Assembly (NCBI RefSeq): GCF_034190915.1 | Contig: NW_026947485.1 | Location: forward strand, 129,577,337 to 129,641,336 | Length of the DNA stretch: 64,000 bases | Reading direction: 5' to 3' | Origin: Cavia porcellus | Taxonomy: Eukaryota; Chordata; Mammalia; Rodentia; Caviidae | Shown here: positions 12,721 to 24,450 of the stretch, one piece after another | Position numbering within the stretch: position 1 is the stretch's first letter | How the letters are laid out: each line of letters starts with the position of its first letter | Notes under the pieces: generated by a model | What the model was told of the DNA's origin: nothing | What the model saw: only the letters and a program-made list of their open reading frames with translations | Databases searched by the model: none | Made by a program: the position numbers and the translations under genes

Positions 12721-15116
12721 GAAAGAAAAAAATTGGAAGAGGATCTTAGGAGAAACAAATCAAGATAGAGGAAATGAACATAGGTGTAGTATACTGTTAA
12801 GTAGGTCATTAACATTGTGGCCATCAGCAACACCTAACAGTTCAAAGAAAGGTGAATAGTCCTCATGACCAGCATGACTTCATGACCAGCATCTTCCCCC
12901 AACATTAATACCTCTAGCACAATGCCTTATAAGGAGAAAGTCTGAAAAACCCATTACTGAAGAAATGAACGAATACATCTTAAGGAGCAGATAAAGGGCC
13001 ACCAAACACACTATTCACCGAAGCCAAATGTTACTTAACATATTTAGGGAAGAAAAAAATACCTAAGTCCCAAACAGTATTACATTAAATAAAAGCGTAA
13101 AATGAAAGAGTAGCTATACACACATCTATAGCTCAGAAATGTACTGGACACAATCAAAACATCCTGTTGTACTCATGAAAGAAAACAAGCAGGGTAATGC
13201 AACTTGTTCATTCAAGCTGATTACGCTGCTTGGATTCAGTATTTAGTGTTGATTTGACAAATGAAGACTTGAAAAATACTTGAAAACTTTTAGAGAACCA
13301 CATGAAGAGGAAAGTTGGGAAAAACAATAAGAAGCATTATAAATGTAACATGCTATAGAAACCAAAATAGTATTCTTTTTTGAACATTTATGTGGAAGTA
13401 CAGTATGGTATCATAATATAAATCTAGAGACTGAAATATTCTCCACATGCTTTAGTTTAATCTAGTCTGAAACCAATTACTCTTTCTAAATCCACTCAGA
13501 TTGTTAGCTTTTATCACTGCTAGGAACAATAAATGTAGTATATTTTACTTACTGCCATGAAAACACATTTACTTTCTCTAAGGCAACATCTTCTAAACTA
13601 CATCCCTCATGTTGAAAAAGAAAACAAGAAAAACTTTGTTTTTCTATCTCTTTGTATACTTCCTAGTTCTTCTATCTAGACAAATTTATGATTCATACAG
13701 CTATTTATGCATTTGAAATCTTATTTTAAGTATTAATTTCATATCCTTCTCCTTGCTCTTTTTCTTTCTTCTCACCTAAATTATCTTTATTGAGTGTTCC
13801 TAAAAATGAAATTATTTCAGAAACGATATGTAGGTCTAAATAAATAGATGACTGCTAAGAACCTTTGTGATATTAACTATTTCAATCATCTCTCCTCTCA
13901 GCTTTTCTCTTTCCAAAAAGAAATCCAGTAGATTTTGACCCCTTTATCATCCAATCCATGTTCTTCTCTGAAGGTTCATTTTAGTCATAAGGGCAAACGG
14001 ACTTTTGAAGGATAATTAGGGGTAAAATATACAGAGAAAACTGATATACTTTTTAAAAAATGGATGGAAAGATAAGAGATTCTTTAAAGTCATATAATGG
14101 TGGTCCAGGAATCCATATTTCTATATCTGGCAAAAGCCAATCACTGACTTAAGTCCTTTTTAAATTGCTGTCCTGGGATCCTCTGATGGAATCACTTTTC
14201 TGAGCACATCGACTTATGTATCACATAGATCACGTCCTCCTGAACAGACTACATGGTCCTAGCAGAGAAAATTGTCAGCGAGTGTAACAGAATAGGGTGG
14301 CCAAATCAAACCTCACATGGAGAACTTAGAAGCAAAGGTATTCCAGGAGATGGGAGTACACACATAAAGACTTGATGCTGGCAATGAGCAACAGATAAAA
14401 GTTAAGTACAGAAAGATTGTCTATGGGACTTGTGAGGAGACAGTCACAACTGGAGCAGATCGCAAAGTGCTCCAAGAAACAAGCAAAAGAAACTGCACTA
14501 GGCTTGTGGGGACAGAGGGACATAATGTACACAGTATTTTAAACTTGTTAAATAATAGCAAAACGAACCTAATAGCAAAACAAAAATAATAGCAAGGTCA
14601 TTATAATGGGCTGGGGAGAGAGCGGGCTTCTAAGAGGATTTTGGAGGAAGAATCAACTAGACACAGTAAACAGCCCAAATAGGAAGCAAAATGCTCAGAT
14701 TTGAGCTTGTAAGCATTTAAGAACAATCACAAGCCTAACAGGAAAGGCCCTGTGCATGGGAAACAACACAAGAGAGAAGGAAAGGATCCACGTAATGTTG
14801 GATTTTCACTACTACAGTGGATCACTCAGGAAATACAAGCTACTGAACAGAAAGTATTAGTTTACAGGGAAGCATTCAGAGCTAGAAATCATCTGGGGAG
14901 AGATGGCGGCTTCAACCAATGTGTACAAAGAACAAACAAAGAGTGTAGACTTCCTTTTAACTTTCTTTAAATTTGTTTTTATCTTAACAAAATTAAATTA
15001 TACTCACTATAAGAAATTTGGAAAAGGCAGCTAAAAATTAAAATTAATCTCATACATTTACTGCCCGGAGATAAAAACTAAACTTTCCAGTGTGTATCCT
15101 TATAATGTCTGTTTTT

Positions 15117-15153
15117 TTTTTTTTCTTTTTCATTTTTATCCGTACCGGGGATC
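15117..15153 (-). repeat. 5'-truncated ID-like SINE with target-site duplication
   Basis: Only the last part of the SINE (CCGGTACGG side and A/T-rich tail) is present. The 14-bp direct repeat TAATGTCTGTTTTT at 15103-15116 and 15154-15167 shows that it inserted in this truncated form rather than decaying later. Confidence 0.7.
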
Positions 15154-15439
15154 TAATGTCTGTTTTTCTACATAATTTTCTAACACTCTTTAAGTGATAG
15201 TATATCCTAGATCACACTACTTCATAGTGGCCCAGCTTCCAGTAACTGTTCCTCCTCTGGGGTAACAAGGATTCTAGCATCCAATAAGTTTGGGGAATCT
15301 GCTGAACTGATCTTCCTCCCTTTAGATAAGCTGGCATGCTAATATCCATGCAAAATTGAACCATAATGAAAAAAACCAACAATCTTACTTACGGAGAAGT
15401 ATGATTATTCAACAAACCTGAATGATTTTCTCTTTGTAA

Positions 15440-15640
15440 AGTGGTGGTTCAGTTGTTAAGAGTTTGAACTTTACCATGGAACGGACACAGGTTAGGGAGC
15501 TGACTTCTGGCTTTGTTCTCTTGAGAAAGTTTCTATTTACACATCACCTTTCTCTCCACAAAAGATGTGTACGAGTATTTTACCTCGTAGAACCTCACAG
15601 ATGGTCATAAATACAGTGTGTGAAAGCTCTCAGCACCGTG
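15440..15640 (+). repeat. Probable MIR SINE, diverged
   Basis: GTGGTTCAGTTGTTAAGAGT with GAACTTTACC resembles the MIR 5' region, and a later CTCGTAGAACCTCACAG resembles the part after its core. It is strongly decayed. Confidence 0.45.
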
Positions 15641-16129
15641 TCCATCAGTTACGACACAACCAGTCATTGTATAGTAAGATACTGTTGAACATTTAGTTCC
15701 ATTTTTTCTTTTATAAATGCTTTGATGGACATATTTACATATTAAACTTTGTCAGCATCCCTGATTAACTCCTTATGGTTGATTTCTAAAAATGGAATTG
15801 TTGGCTAAAGTTAAAAAACTATTTTAAAATTTTTGATACATGTTACTAAATTGCTCTCCAGAAAGTTTGCATCAAATTCTATTTTTACAGTAATCTGGAT
15901 GGCATCTCCATGCATATTCTAATCTTCCTGTTAAGATAATAGTGGAGTAGGTTCACTGACAAGAAGAAGAAAGAAAGATCATGTTGCATTTACATTTGCT
16001 TTCAGCATAGAAATAAAGATAATTTACATACAAGGATTAGGTATTTAAAAGATAAACCCGCTTTCATGCTGATTTCCTAGGCCTCTAACTGGGCTGAATT
16101 GAGCAAGCCTGGAAGTGGAAATGTTCTAA

Positions 16130-17170
16130 AGCTATCTTAAAGGGAGATAATGTCAGTGGTTCCAGATATAAAATCAAAGCAGCAATATATGAGATGAATA
16201 CACACTTCTCAGAGGCAGAAATACAGATGACAACTAAATATATGAAAAAATGTTCAACATCACTGGTCATTTGAGAGATGCAAATTAAAACAACATTGAG
16301 ATTGCATCTTGCCCCAGAAAGAATCACTAGCATTAAGAAATCAACCAATAACAAATACTGGCAGGGCTGTGGGGAAAAAGGGACCCTTCTCTACTGTTAG
16401 TAGATGTGCAGATTGGTACACTCACTGTGGAAATCAGTGTGAGGATTTCTTTAAAAACTAGGATTAGAGGTTCCGTTTGACCCAACTATTCCCTTTCTGA
16501 GTAATATTTCTTCCCAGAAATATTAAAAATATCATGCCTTAGAGATATATGTGTATTCATGTTGATAGCAGCACAATTTGTAATAGCTAAACCTTGGAAA
16601 CAACCCCAATGCCCATCAACTGAGGAATGGATAATATAATGCAATGTTAAAAAGATAAGCTTGATACTTTTATAGGTAAATGGATGTAACCTGAGACCAT
16701 ACGTTTAAGTGAAATAAACCAGACCCACATGTGTAACCATTGTATTGTCTCACTAGTGTGAGAATCTGAAAGAGTAAACAAGATCCAAAATGTACAGTAC
16801 ATATTGTGGATTGAGAAGAAACTCTTCAGAAGAAAAGAAAAATTGTGTTGGGAGAAAGGGGAAAGAAAATGAAGGAAAAGGAAAAACATATATATATATA
16901 TATATGCACACACACATATATGTATATATATACATATATATATACATATATATATATAAAATAGTTAAGATAGTTATATAGCTGGTTACTCTTGGTTCAT
17001 TAAGGGGAAAGTTGTATGCTAGTAATGCCTATCTTTTGTATTCCAAACAATTACTGTGAATATAACATTATGCAATGTGTCGATTGTTGTTACTCTCCTA
17101 CTAACCTGTCTTGAAACAGTTTTACTGTTGTTTCTTACTTTTTTCTGCTTAAAAAATAAAATAGATTTTA
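16130..17170 (+). mobile_element. 5'-truncated L1, end of ORF2 and 3'UTR
   Basis: The plus strand carries degenerate L1 ORF2 C-terminal coding sequence, for example a [13 protein letters not shown] segment near 16210 and CNLNVV/QLH-type text on the other strand. It continues through the familiar GTTGATAGCAGCACAATTTG region near 16561 to a 3'UTR with a purine-rich tract. A TATA/CACA microsatellite (about 16888-16959) lies inside the 3'UTR, followed by AT-rich sequence and an AATAAA-type end near 17155. Many stops and shifts make it non-functional. The 5' boundary is approximate. Confidence 0.8.
16888..16959. repeat. TA/CA microsatellite inside an L1 3'UTR
   Basis: A compound TA, CA and TATG/TACA array lies directly after a purine tract within the L1 at 16130-17170. 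Confidence 0.95.
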
Positions 17171-18288
17171 AAATGTGATGATAAGAACACATCAATCTAA
17201 AAGTTGCTTGCCTAAATCATGCTGTAAAAGACCCAGTTGTTTAATATGTTGCTTTTGCAATGAGTATGAAAGAACTGACTATTCCTTTTGACATAAAAGA
17301 ATATTTGCATGCAAGGTGACAGGTTATTGAGAAGAGAGTAAGGAGGGAACTGTATTTCTGGGAATCAATCATAAAAATTTCATCAAGTGTTGACATCGTT
17401 TTACATGTCAGTGAAGTATAATAAGTGTACGTTGACGTCCTTGAAGGCAGAATCTCAGTATCATTAGTCTTGAATCCTCCACGACCTACATGGAAACACA
17501 TACATGCAAGCAGTATGTTTCTTATAGAGACTTTATCAGTGAGGCTTTCATAGCCTTTGTTTATGAGTGGGACTCTTGTGCCTCAAAAAATAGGCAGTCA
17601 ATTTAGATGTTGAAATGGTAACACTGATAATATATTGCCAAGATGAATCAAGAATGCATGAGGATGAGCAATATCTCCTTTAGCTATACATGATATTTTT
17701 GTTCTCAGATACAAAGGAAAGGCATTTTCCAATGATATATTCCAGAAAGAATCAAACTGCCATTCTACATAATGCCACAAAATGTCATCAGATTACTCTG
17801 GAAGCACATTTCACACTTTAAATTATTTTTCTTGGTTTTAAATGCTGTTAATTAAATAATAAAAGTGAAAGATTCTGTTCATGATCATAAAAGTTACTCC
17901 TCTCTCAACTTGTACCTAGCGCTCTACATTGCATGGATTATCCGGTTTTGATGTCTATACCTGATAATTAGTTGGGAAGTATAAATCCTCAGCCATAGAT
18001 CAAAAAGGATGAATGTTTAAATAGTGAAGCACACAACTATTGAACTATATTCCAAAAAAATTCACTATTTTCTGTTATACCACTAAACCCATACATTAGT
18101 AGAAAGATTATGAAGCTTTCACCCCATAGGATTCTTGAACTAAAATTGAGAAAGAGATCATACCCTTAACAGCATATTGTGAAATACTATGTGTTCCTCT
18201 ATAAGATTCATTTATATTCATGAATTTCTATTAAATGCTAATGTGAAATAATAGAAGTACAGATACTGTGTCATCTAGAGGTTCTTAC

Positions 18289-18399
18289 CTGAGTAACGAG
18301 GGGTAGAACTGTGATATGCAAGAAACCCAGTGCAATGGTTGGTTGAAAAATGACTTTAAGCGATCTGAAACAGACTCATCCATGCCATGCTGAAAAGTC
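18289..18399 (-). CDS. KIAA0825: KIAA0825 internal coding exon
   Basis: This exon is 111 bp, phase 2 in and phase 2 out, isolated between introns of about 9.1 and 14.6 kb. The acceptor is TGTATTTCCCCAG and the donor is CTCAG|GTAAGA. It encodes the end of a Lys codon, then [36 protein letters not shown] and two bases of Arg. No Met-initiated ORF marks it. It was found because the preceding exon must continue with a TFQHG-like sequence, and this is the only stretch that fits with correct splice sites and phases. It is more divergent from my memory of the human sequence than its neighbours. Confidence 0.88.
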
Positions 18400-20779
18400 C
18401 TGGGGAAATACAAGCAATTATTTTAAAATATACGTGAAATGCTGATTGGCAAGACCACTGAAATCACTTTTGATTTCTGCGTAGTATTCAGTAAACTACT
18501 TTTATTGAAAAATAGCATGGCGCTAATGTAGATAATGTACTCACGTCATCCTCTTGGGATTAATTTAACAGGTGACTCAGAGGACAGGTAGACAAGTCAA
18601 TAGAGCTATGAGACACGTGGAAATGAGACTTTGGATTTTTATGACTCCTGCACATAACAGTCCTTACACATGGGGAGGTGTAACAGTACCATCATTATTT
18701 AAGAGTTTGTTTAAACTCACTTTAGAAAATTTCTCAAAGATAAATGCACAGGAAAACACAGTAAATACCACCTATGTCTTTCACAAGTACCATTCTTGCA
18801 TCCTACCACATCCTGCTTCCAATAAAGGCTAAAATTTTGTCATATTTGCTTCATTAATATGAAAATGTTTAATTTGAAATATCTCTATTTAACCTGTAAG
18901 AGTGATTTACAAATGCTTAATAATAAATGAGAGTTTAGAATTAATTTTGTATTCAGTGCCTAGAAAGGGCTTGCAAGAAGAATTTAATTGTAAAATGATT
19001 ACTGTGATTTAAAAACTAGAATATTTTGGCTACAATACCTGGTATGCAGCTATATTTTAGAGGTAATTGAAACTTTTTTCTAGATTGGCTCAAATTTGAC
19101 TATAAATCTTGACAATAATAATAATGCATATTTTACATAAAACCTTTAATAGAAAATTTGGCTAGTCTTCTAGGTAAATATGCTTAAATTTTTATATTTA
19201 TGTTTAGGGTCATTTACATTTATTATTTCTAATTGTTATCAGTATATGTTTACCATACATAATAATTTTATTCATCCTGAGGAATTTGCACACATACATA
19301 TCACATTTACTGGGAAATTTTTTACACTTTTAATATATCATCCTCTCCTTGAAAGTTATTTTTTTCTCAGTAAATTACAGATCAGAACAAAATTCCTTAA
19401 GTTGTTTTCAAAGTCAGATTGTAAGGTCTCCATCTGATGCAATCTCCGGCATGACCTAGAGAGGGAGGGAGGGAGATGAGACAGACACCTGCGGGGGCCT
19501 GGGCTTGGGAGTACCACAGGGAACACTGAGGGGTTTCAGCCCCAGCATGATACAAGTGGCTGCACACCTGAGAAAATTCACTTCAGAATGAGTGCAGAGA
19601 GTGGACTAGAGATGCAGGGGACCGCGGGTAATGAAGATGGTATCATCCTACACGGGTCAGAAGTGCTAAGAGCCTAGACCAGAGGTGGATTAGGGAGGAG
19701 GAAATAGTAAGGGACAAATACAAACAAATGTTAAATTAATAAAATTAATAATATTCATGCCTTAATGATACAGGGTAGAAGATGACATGAGGGTGAGATA
19801 AAAGGGGAAACTCAAGGAAAGGCGGCAGCCAGGATTAATGGTACTTTTCTTAATTTTAGATGTACTGTGGAAGTGAAAGGCGTTTTAAACACATCCAAAG
19901 AGGCACACAACAGGAATTGAGAATTACTGACCTAGCATTTACCAGAAGCATCTATTTTGAAAACATCCATATAGAAGTCATCAGCAAAATGGTAAAGCCA
20001 TGGGAATGAAGGAGTTCACCCAAAGAAAGAATATCAGAGATAATGCCCTGGAGTTAGCCACTGGTATTTAGGGGTGACTTCACCTCTCTGTTACGGCAGC
20101 AGGGCAGAAGTCCATTTGCAGAGCACGAGGTGATTGGCAGGCATAATGTGGAGACAATGTTTGTGACCTGTTTTAGGTGGAAACAAGGATAAAGGAGGAA
20201 TATTTTCATGCAAGAGACACGTGGGGCAGGATCCAATGCGTGACTGAACATCTAAAAGACCAACGTCAACGAGTAGGAGTAGGAGGTAAATGTTATCAAG
20301 TGTTCAGGTGAAAAGATCTGCCTTAGTTCAGAAAAAGGACGCATCAGTTAGAGATCAGCCAAAGCATCTGGAAGTGAAGAGGCTTAAGTAATTATTAAGA
20401 ACGGATGTGAGACATTCAACTACATTCACGAGAGTCTGGATTTTCTTTGGAAAATACAGAGCCAAGGCCAATGGGGCACTGTAGGGGGTTGAGCAAAGTG
20501 GAGAAGAGTGAAAAGAGAAGCAGCCCAGAAAGCAGACAAAAAGCAGGGCTGTCAAGGGGTGCAAAGCATTTCTAAGCCTACTCCCAACAGTGACAGGGTC
20601 TGGGCCGAGGGTCCAGCAAAGTGAGGGCGCAGGGAAGACATGCACAGCAAGGCCCTGGGGAGGCAGGACGGAGCTAGGAGGAGCTGCAGGAGGCGTGGCA
20701 AGGTCTGCAGGGGCAGGCAGTTGCAAAGGAGTGACGGCACTGGGAGACATGGACAGTGACACAAAGGACCATAGCCAAT

Positions 20780-21060
20780 GCCTGCTTCCCCTCTATTTCT
20801 CTGAGCTTTCCGCAAAGATCTGCATTTTCCCAGTTTTCTTCGACCACCTTATTTCTCCCAGAACCAAGACCTTCTTATCTGGGATGCCCCCTCAGGCGGG
20901 GTCAGCCAGCTCCTTCGACTGCCCCGCTCAGAATCACCTTCTAACAAGTTCTCCCTGGCTGCCCTTTAAACAGATCCCTCCTTACCACTTCCCTGGACTT
21001 CTGGCCTTGTTCCTTCATAGACTTTAACTCCATCTCCAGGCCTCTCACATTTGATTTTCG
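20780..21060 (+). repeat. Possible L2 LINE 3' fragment
   Basis: A pyrimidine-rich stretch with CTCAGAATCACCTTCTAACA and AAGTTCTCCCTGGCTGCCC resembles the L2 3' end in order and spacing, though diverged. The overlapping ORFs on both strands here have no recognisable domain and are better explained by base composition. Confidence 0.35.
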
Positions 21061-21119
21061 CCTCTGTCTGCTCCATGCCCTTAGGGTGGGGTCACTGAAG
21101 GTTCTTTAAAAGCAGTCTG

Positions 21120-21325
21120 CAGGCATAGATAGGAGCGATGGAGCCAGATAGCCTGAGTTTGTGTCCTGGGTGTGCTTTTTATTAGATATGTGGTGCAATC
21201 GGGCAATTTACTTAGCCTCAGTCTTCTCATTTATAAAATGGGGATGGATGGGTCACTTCAAGTCCGTTAAATAAAGCATATAAAAGAATTAACAAAGTGC
21301 CACTTATACAATAAAGGTACAGCCT
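21120..21325 (+). repeat. MIR SINE
   Basis: GGAGCCAGATAGCCTGAGTT, GGCAATTTACTTAGCCTCAG and CTCATTTATAAAATGGGGAT follow the MIR consensus in order. The core region is well preserved for so old a repeat. Confidence 0.85.
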
Positions 21326-23388
21326 AGAAAAACAGTCACTATGATGACAAGTGCAAATAGATCTTAAGGAGGTCTATGACTATCTCAAAACAGGCACAAA
21401 CTCCCACTTGTCTGCACTGTTGCCTAGTTATAGTTTTATCCTTATAGTAGCAAAAGTAATGAGGGTCTAACAATAGTGCCAGGGTGAGAGGTGCCAAAAT
21501 TTCTTCAGCTAAACTGCTGGCAACATGGTGTTTACCAGGACATGGCTGCAAGGACCTTTCACTCCCTGTCAGTTCCTCAGGCACACTGGTAAATAGAAAG
21601 GTTATTTGGCTATAAGACATGTTATGACAGATGTTTATGGTCTCAGAGGGGGTGGGATCTGTAAGAGCTTTTAATTCCACAGCAAGATCCCAAATTAGTT
21701 TCATTATTCTGGAGAGTATAACAGGGCGAAATTGGCCCACAAGCCTCAGTGGAGGAATGAAATTATGAGCTTGCTATTAGATAACCTCTAATGATGTTTC
21801 AGGATACAGTTTAAAAAGAATAGCAATGCTCTGAGTAATTCATAGTGGAGAATAAAATATAATGCATTATATTTTATATATATTTTCTGCAAAATTATAA
21901 AAGGATTCTGATATTGCAAATTTAAATACTTTAAAAATAAGTGTCCACATGTGGAAGGCAAATACATTTCTGATCACTTTCAAATTCACAGACTATACAA
22001 GTATCTTTGATAGGGGGAAAATTGACTTTGGGGAAGGTCCTTGCTTTTGTCTTTCCTCCAACATCAATAAACCAAGCACCATCCCTCTCGCTCACATTAT
22101 GCTGCCTTTGGGCTGACCCTACCCTACCTAGCCCTCCAGCACTCGCTCCTGGGTTCAGTTTCTTTTGGTTCTCTTAGCTGCAAGTATGCTACACCCTGCT
22201 TCCTACCACACAGAAAGACTGGCTTCCTGGACCAACCACTGGTGGGAAATAAATCCAGGACACATAAAAAGTGAGAATAACTCAAAGCTAAAAAGACATA
22301 GCTCGATGTATGCTTTCCTTGCACGACTCTGATTTTGGCTGCTCTTGTAGCAGGATCTGACCTCAGAATATGATGCGAATGGCATAAACCTGCCCTAAGG
22401 AATAAAGGTAGCCCAAGTGCATGAGTTCTATGCAGGTGGAGGCCTCACGAGGCAGGAGGTAACCATCACACAACCCACAGGGGGACTGGGCCAGTGAAAG
22501 CGTTCAATAAATAAAAATACCAACAGAAGACCAAAAGTGCTGCAGAAGAATCGGTTTGAAATGGTACTACTGAGGTAGGACTTGAACTCATGGGAGAACT
22601 GAACACAGACAGGTGAGCCTCTCTGATGGCCTCGCAAATCCTGAGCAATTGTGAATATGTAGAAATTACCACATTCGAACCACTTCAAGATTTAAAGAGA
22701 ATTTTAAAGTCATTGCTTCGCTTTAAAAAGAAAACAGTGCTACCTCTAGGGCCAAATGCTGCTCAAATGCCATTAAGTGAGAGAGATCAAGGTAAAAACA
22801 CTAAGTAAACTATGGTTCGCTACATTCCCTCTGCCTTCTGGCTTGAATTTCTCATAGTGAAAATGCCTCTCTGAGATGAGAAAAGGATGCTTTTAAGATA
22901 GAAAATGCCTGGCACAATGCCTCATTCCTGGTGACTATAGCAAATACATGGTGAGGGGACAAAAGGATGAAAGAAGAGAAGATGTTGCCAGAAAGGAAGA
23001 CGAAGGCAGGACCACCAGGAAGAGCACACAGCGAAGGGCAGGCAGAGAGCGGGAAGCAGGCGGACGAGAAAACAAGGCCGAGTCTCGGGAAACCCCCAAG
23101 ACCCAGGGTGCAGGCCAGCCCCCAAATCAACAGCATATCCTTTTGCAGCGTTTGACCTTGCTAGGCTCACACATAAACCTGTTTGATTTTCTGTGTTTTA
23201 AAAGATATTTCCCTTTAGAAATGAGTAGAGGGAGGCACACAAAGGATATTCCTCACCTAACAAAATGGCTGAGATAAGAAAGTGAAGTTATTTATTTAGG
23301 ACTGGGGATTGCACTGAGCACCTTCACACTCAGGACCCCTCAGCACATGGAGATTGCTTCCCTAAATATACACAAATGTGTACAAATA

Positions 23389-23525
23389 GCTGGGGATGGT
23401 GGCACACAACTGTAATCCCAGAACTCGGGAGGATGGGGCAGGAAGATCCTTGCAAGTTCAAGACCAGCCTGGGCTACATAGGGAGTTCAAGGACAGCCTG
23501 CCCTGGATAGTGAGACTATGTTATA
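23389..23525 (+). repeat. B1 SINE
   Basis: AGCTGGGGATGGTGGCACAC, GTAATCCCAGAACTCGGGAG and CAAGTTCAAGACCAGCCTGG mark a B1 with the internal duplication. It faces a second, inverted B1 about 60 bp downstream. Confidence 0.88.
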
Positions 23526-23582
23526 ACTAAATGCAAATATACTATATTTATGTTACATACTTTTATCTATTTTGTATTACAT

Positions 23583-23709
23583 ATAAAGAGAAAGAGATTC
23601 AGAGAGAGTCTAAGTCATAGGTCACCCATGCTGGACTTGAACTTGTGATCCTCCTACCTCAGCTTTCCAGAGTGCCAAGATCCAGGCACGCACTGCCACC
23701 ATGCCCAGT
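23583..23709 (-). repeat. B1 SINE, inverted relative to its neighbour
   Basis: The complement of B1 is visible as GCTGGACTTGAACTTGTGAT, CCTCCTACCTCAGCTTTCCA and CACTGCCACCATGCCCAG. Together with the copy at 23389-23525 it forms an inverted B1 pair that could fold into a hairpin in a transcript. Confidence 0.82.
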
Positions 23710-23714
23710 TCTTT

Positions 23715-24450
23715 TTATATTTAAATATTTTTATTCCCATTCAACCTATATTTGTTTTAAAGTTTCACTGACATATCATTCATCATACACATCAGAATTA
23801 TACAACTGAAACGTTTCACAGAATTGTGTGACCTACTTTATTATCTAATTTTAGAACATTTCTTTTTTTTTTTTTTTTTTTGTCTTTTTCTTTTTTATCG
23901 GTACTAGGGATCAAACTCACAATCACACATTTGCAAGGCAAGCACTTATGCCGCTGAGCTTTTTCTTCTCTCTTCAACCTCTGGCAACCACCAGTCTACT
24001 TCCTGTCTCTAAGAATTTACATACTCAGGATATTTCTTATAAAAGTAATGAAAAGTGTCTTGTTACATATTTTATGTTGTATTATATTTCACTTGACATA
24101 ATGTTTTTGACATTCATTCTAACTGTATATTAGAACTCACTATATGACTTTTTATTGCTGCATAATATTCCACTGTATACATTGGCTATCTTTTGTTTAA
24201 CTACTCCCCAGTTCATTGAATTTGGGTTACACAACTTTGTGCTATTGTGAAAGATGCTGCTATGAACATTGCTGCGTGAATCTTTGCATGGACACATGTT
24301 TTTATTCCTAGGTCATAAGACCGTATGCTTAAAATTTTTCACAAGCACATTCAATATTAATATTATGAGGAATTGCTTAACTATTTCCCAAATGGTGTCA
24401 GTCATTCTTGATGTATGGAAAAATTTACTCCAAAATATCTGTGTTCTGAG
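23715..24450 (-). mobile_element. Old L1 3' end, antisense, split by a SINE
   Basis: Plus-strand text such as TTCAACCTCTGGCAACCACC, TTGCTGCATAATATTCCACT and CTATGAACATTGCTGC is typical of the complement of older mammalian L1 3' ends. It is interrupted at about 23863-23962 by an ID-like SINE in the same orientation. No coding capacity remains. The LINE subfamily was not determined. Confidence 0.65.
23863..23962 (-). repeat. ID-like SINE with long poly(T) on plus strand
   Basis: The plus strand shows a T run, then ATCGGTACTAGGGATCAAAC, GCAAGGCAAGCACTTATGCC and GCTGAGCTTTTTC, the complement of the tRNA-derived SINE. It splits an antisense L1. No clean target-site duplication is visible. Confidence 0.75.

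Larger units (their letters stand above)
15000..15960 (-). mobile_element. Ancient LINE relic, interrupted
   Basis: Blocks such as GAAATTTGGAAAAGGCAGCT, TGCCCGGAGATAAAAACTAA and, later, TTGATTTCTAAAAATGGAATTG with TTGCTCTCCAGAAAG look like an ancient L1-type 3' region in antisense. They are interrupted by a truncated ID-like SINE (15117-15153) and a probable MIR (15440-15640). The decay is heavy and the classification uncertain. Confidence 0.35.
3691..18288. other. KIAA0825: Intron of KIAA0825, 14.6 kb
   Basis: The largest complete intron in the window. It contains the MST-type LTR, TTCC, A50 and GAAA repeats, one B1, two L1 3' ends and older relics listed separately. Stretches 5451-8360, 9533-11500, 13000-15000 and 17200-18288 hold nothing I can identify. 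Confidence 0.8.

Noticed and set aside
20355..21027. ORFs of 135-145 codons on both strands
   Set aside because: The overlap on opposite strands is explained by higher GC content; no domain is seen, and part of the interval resembles an L2 fragment.
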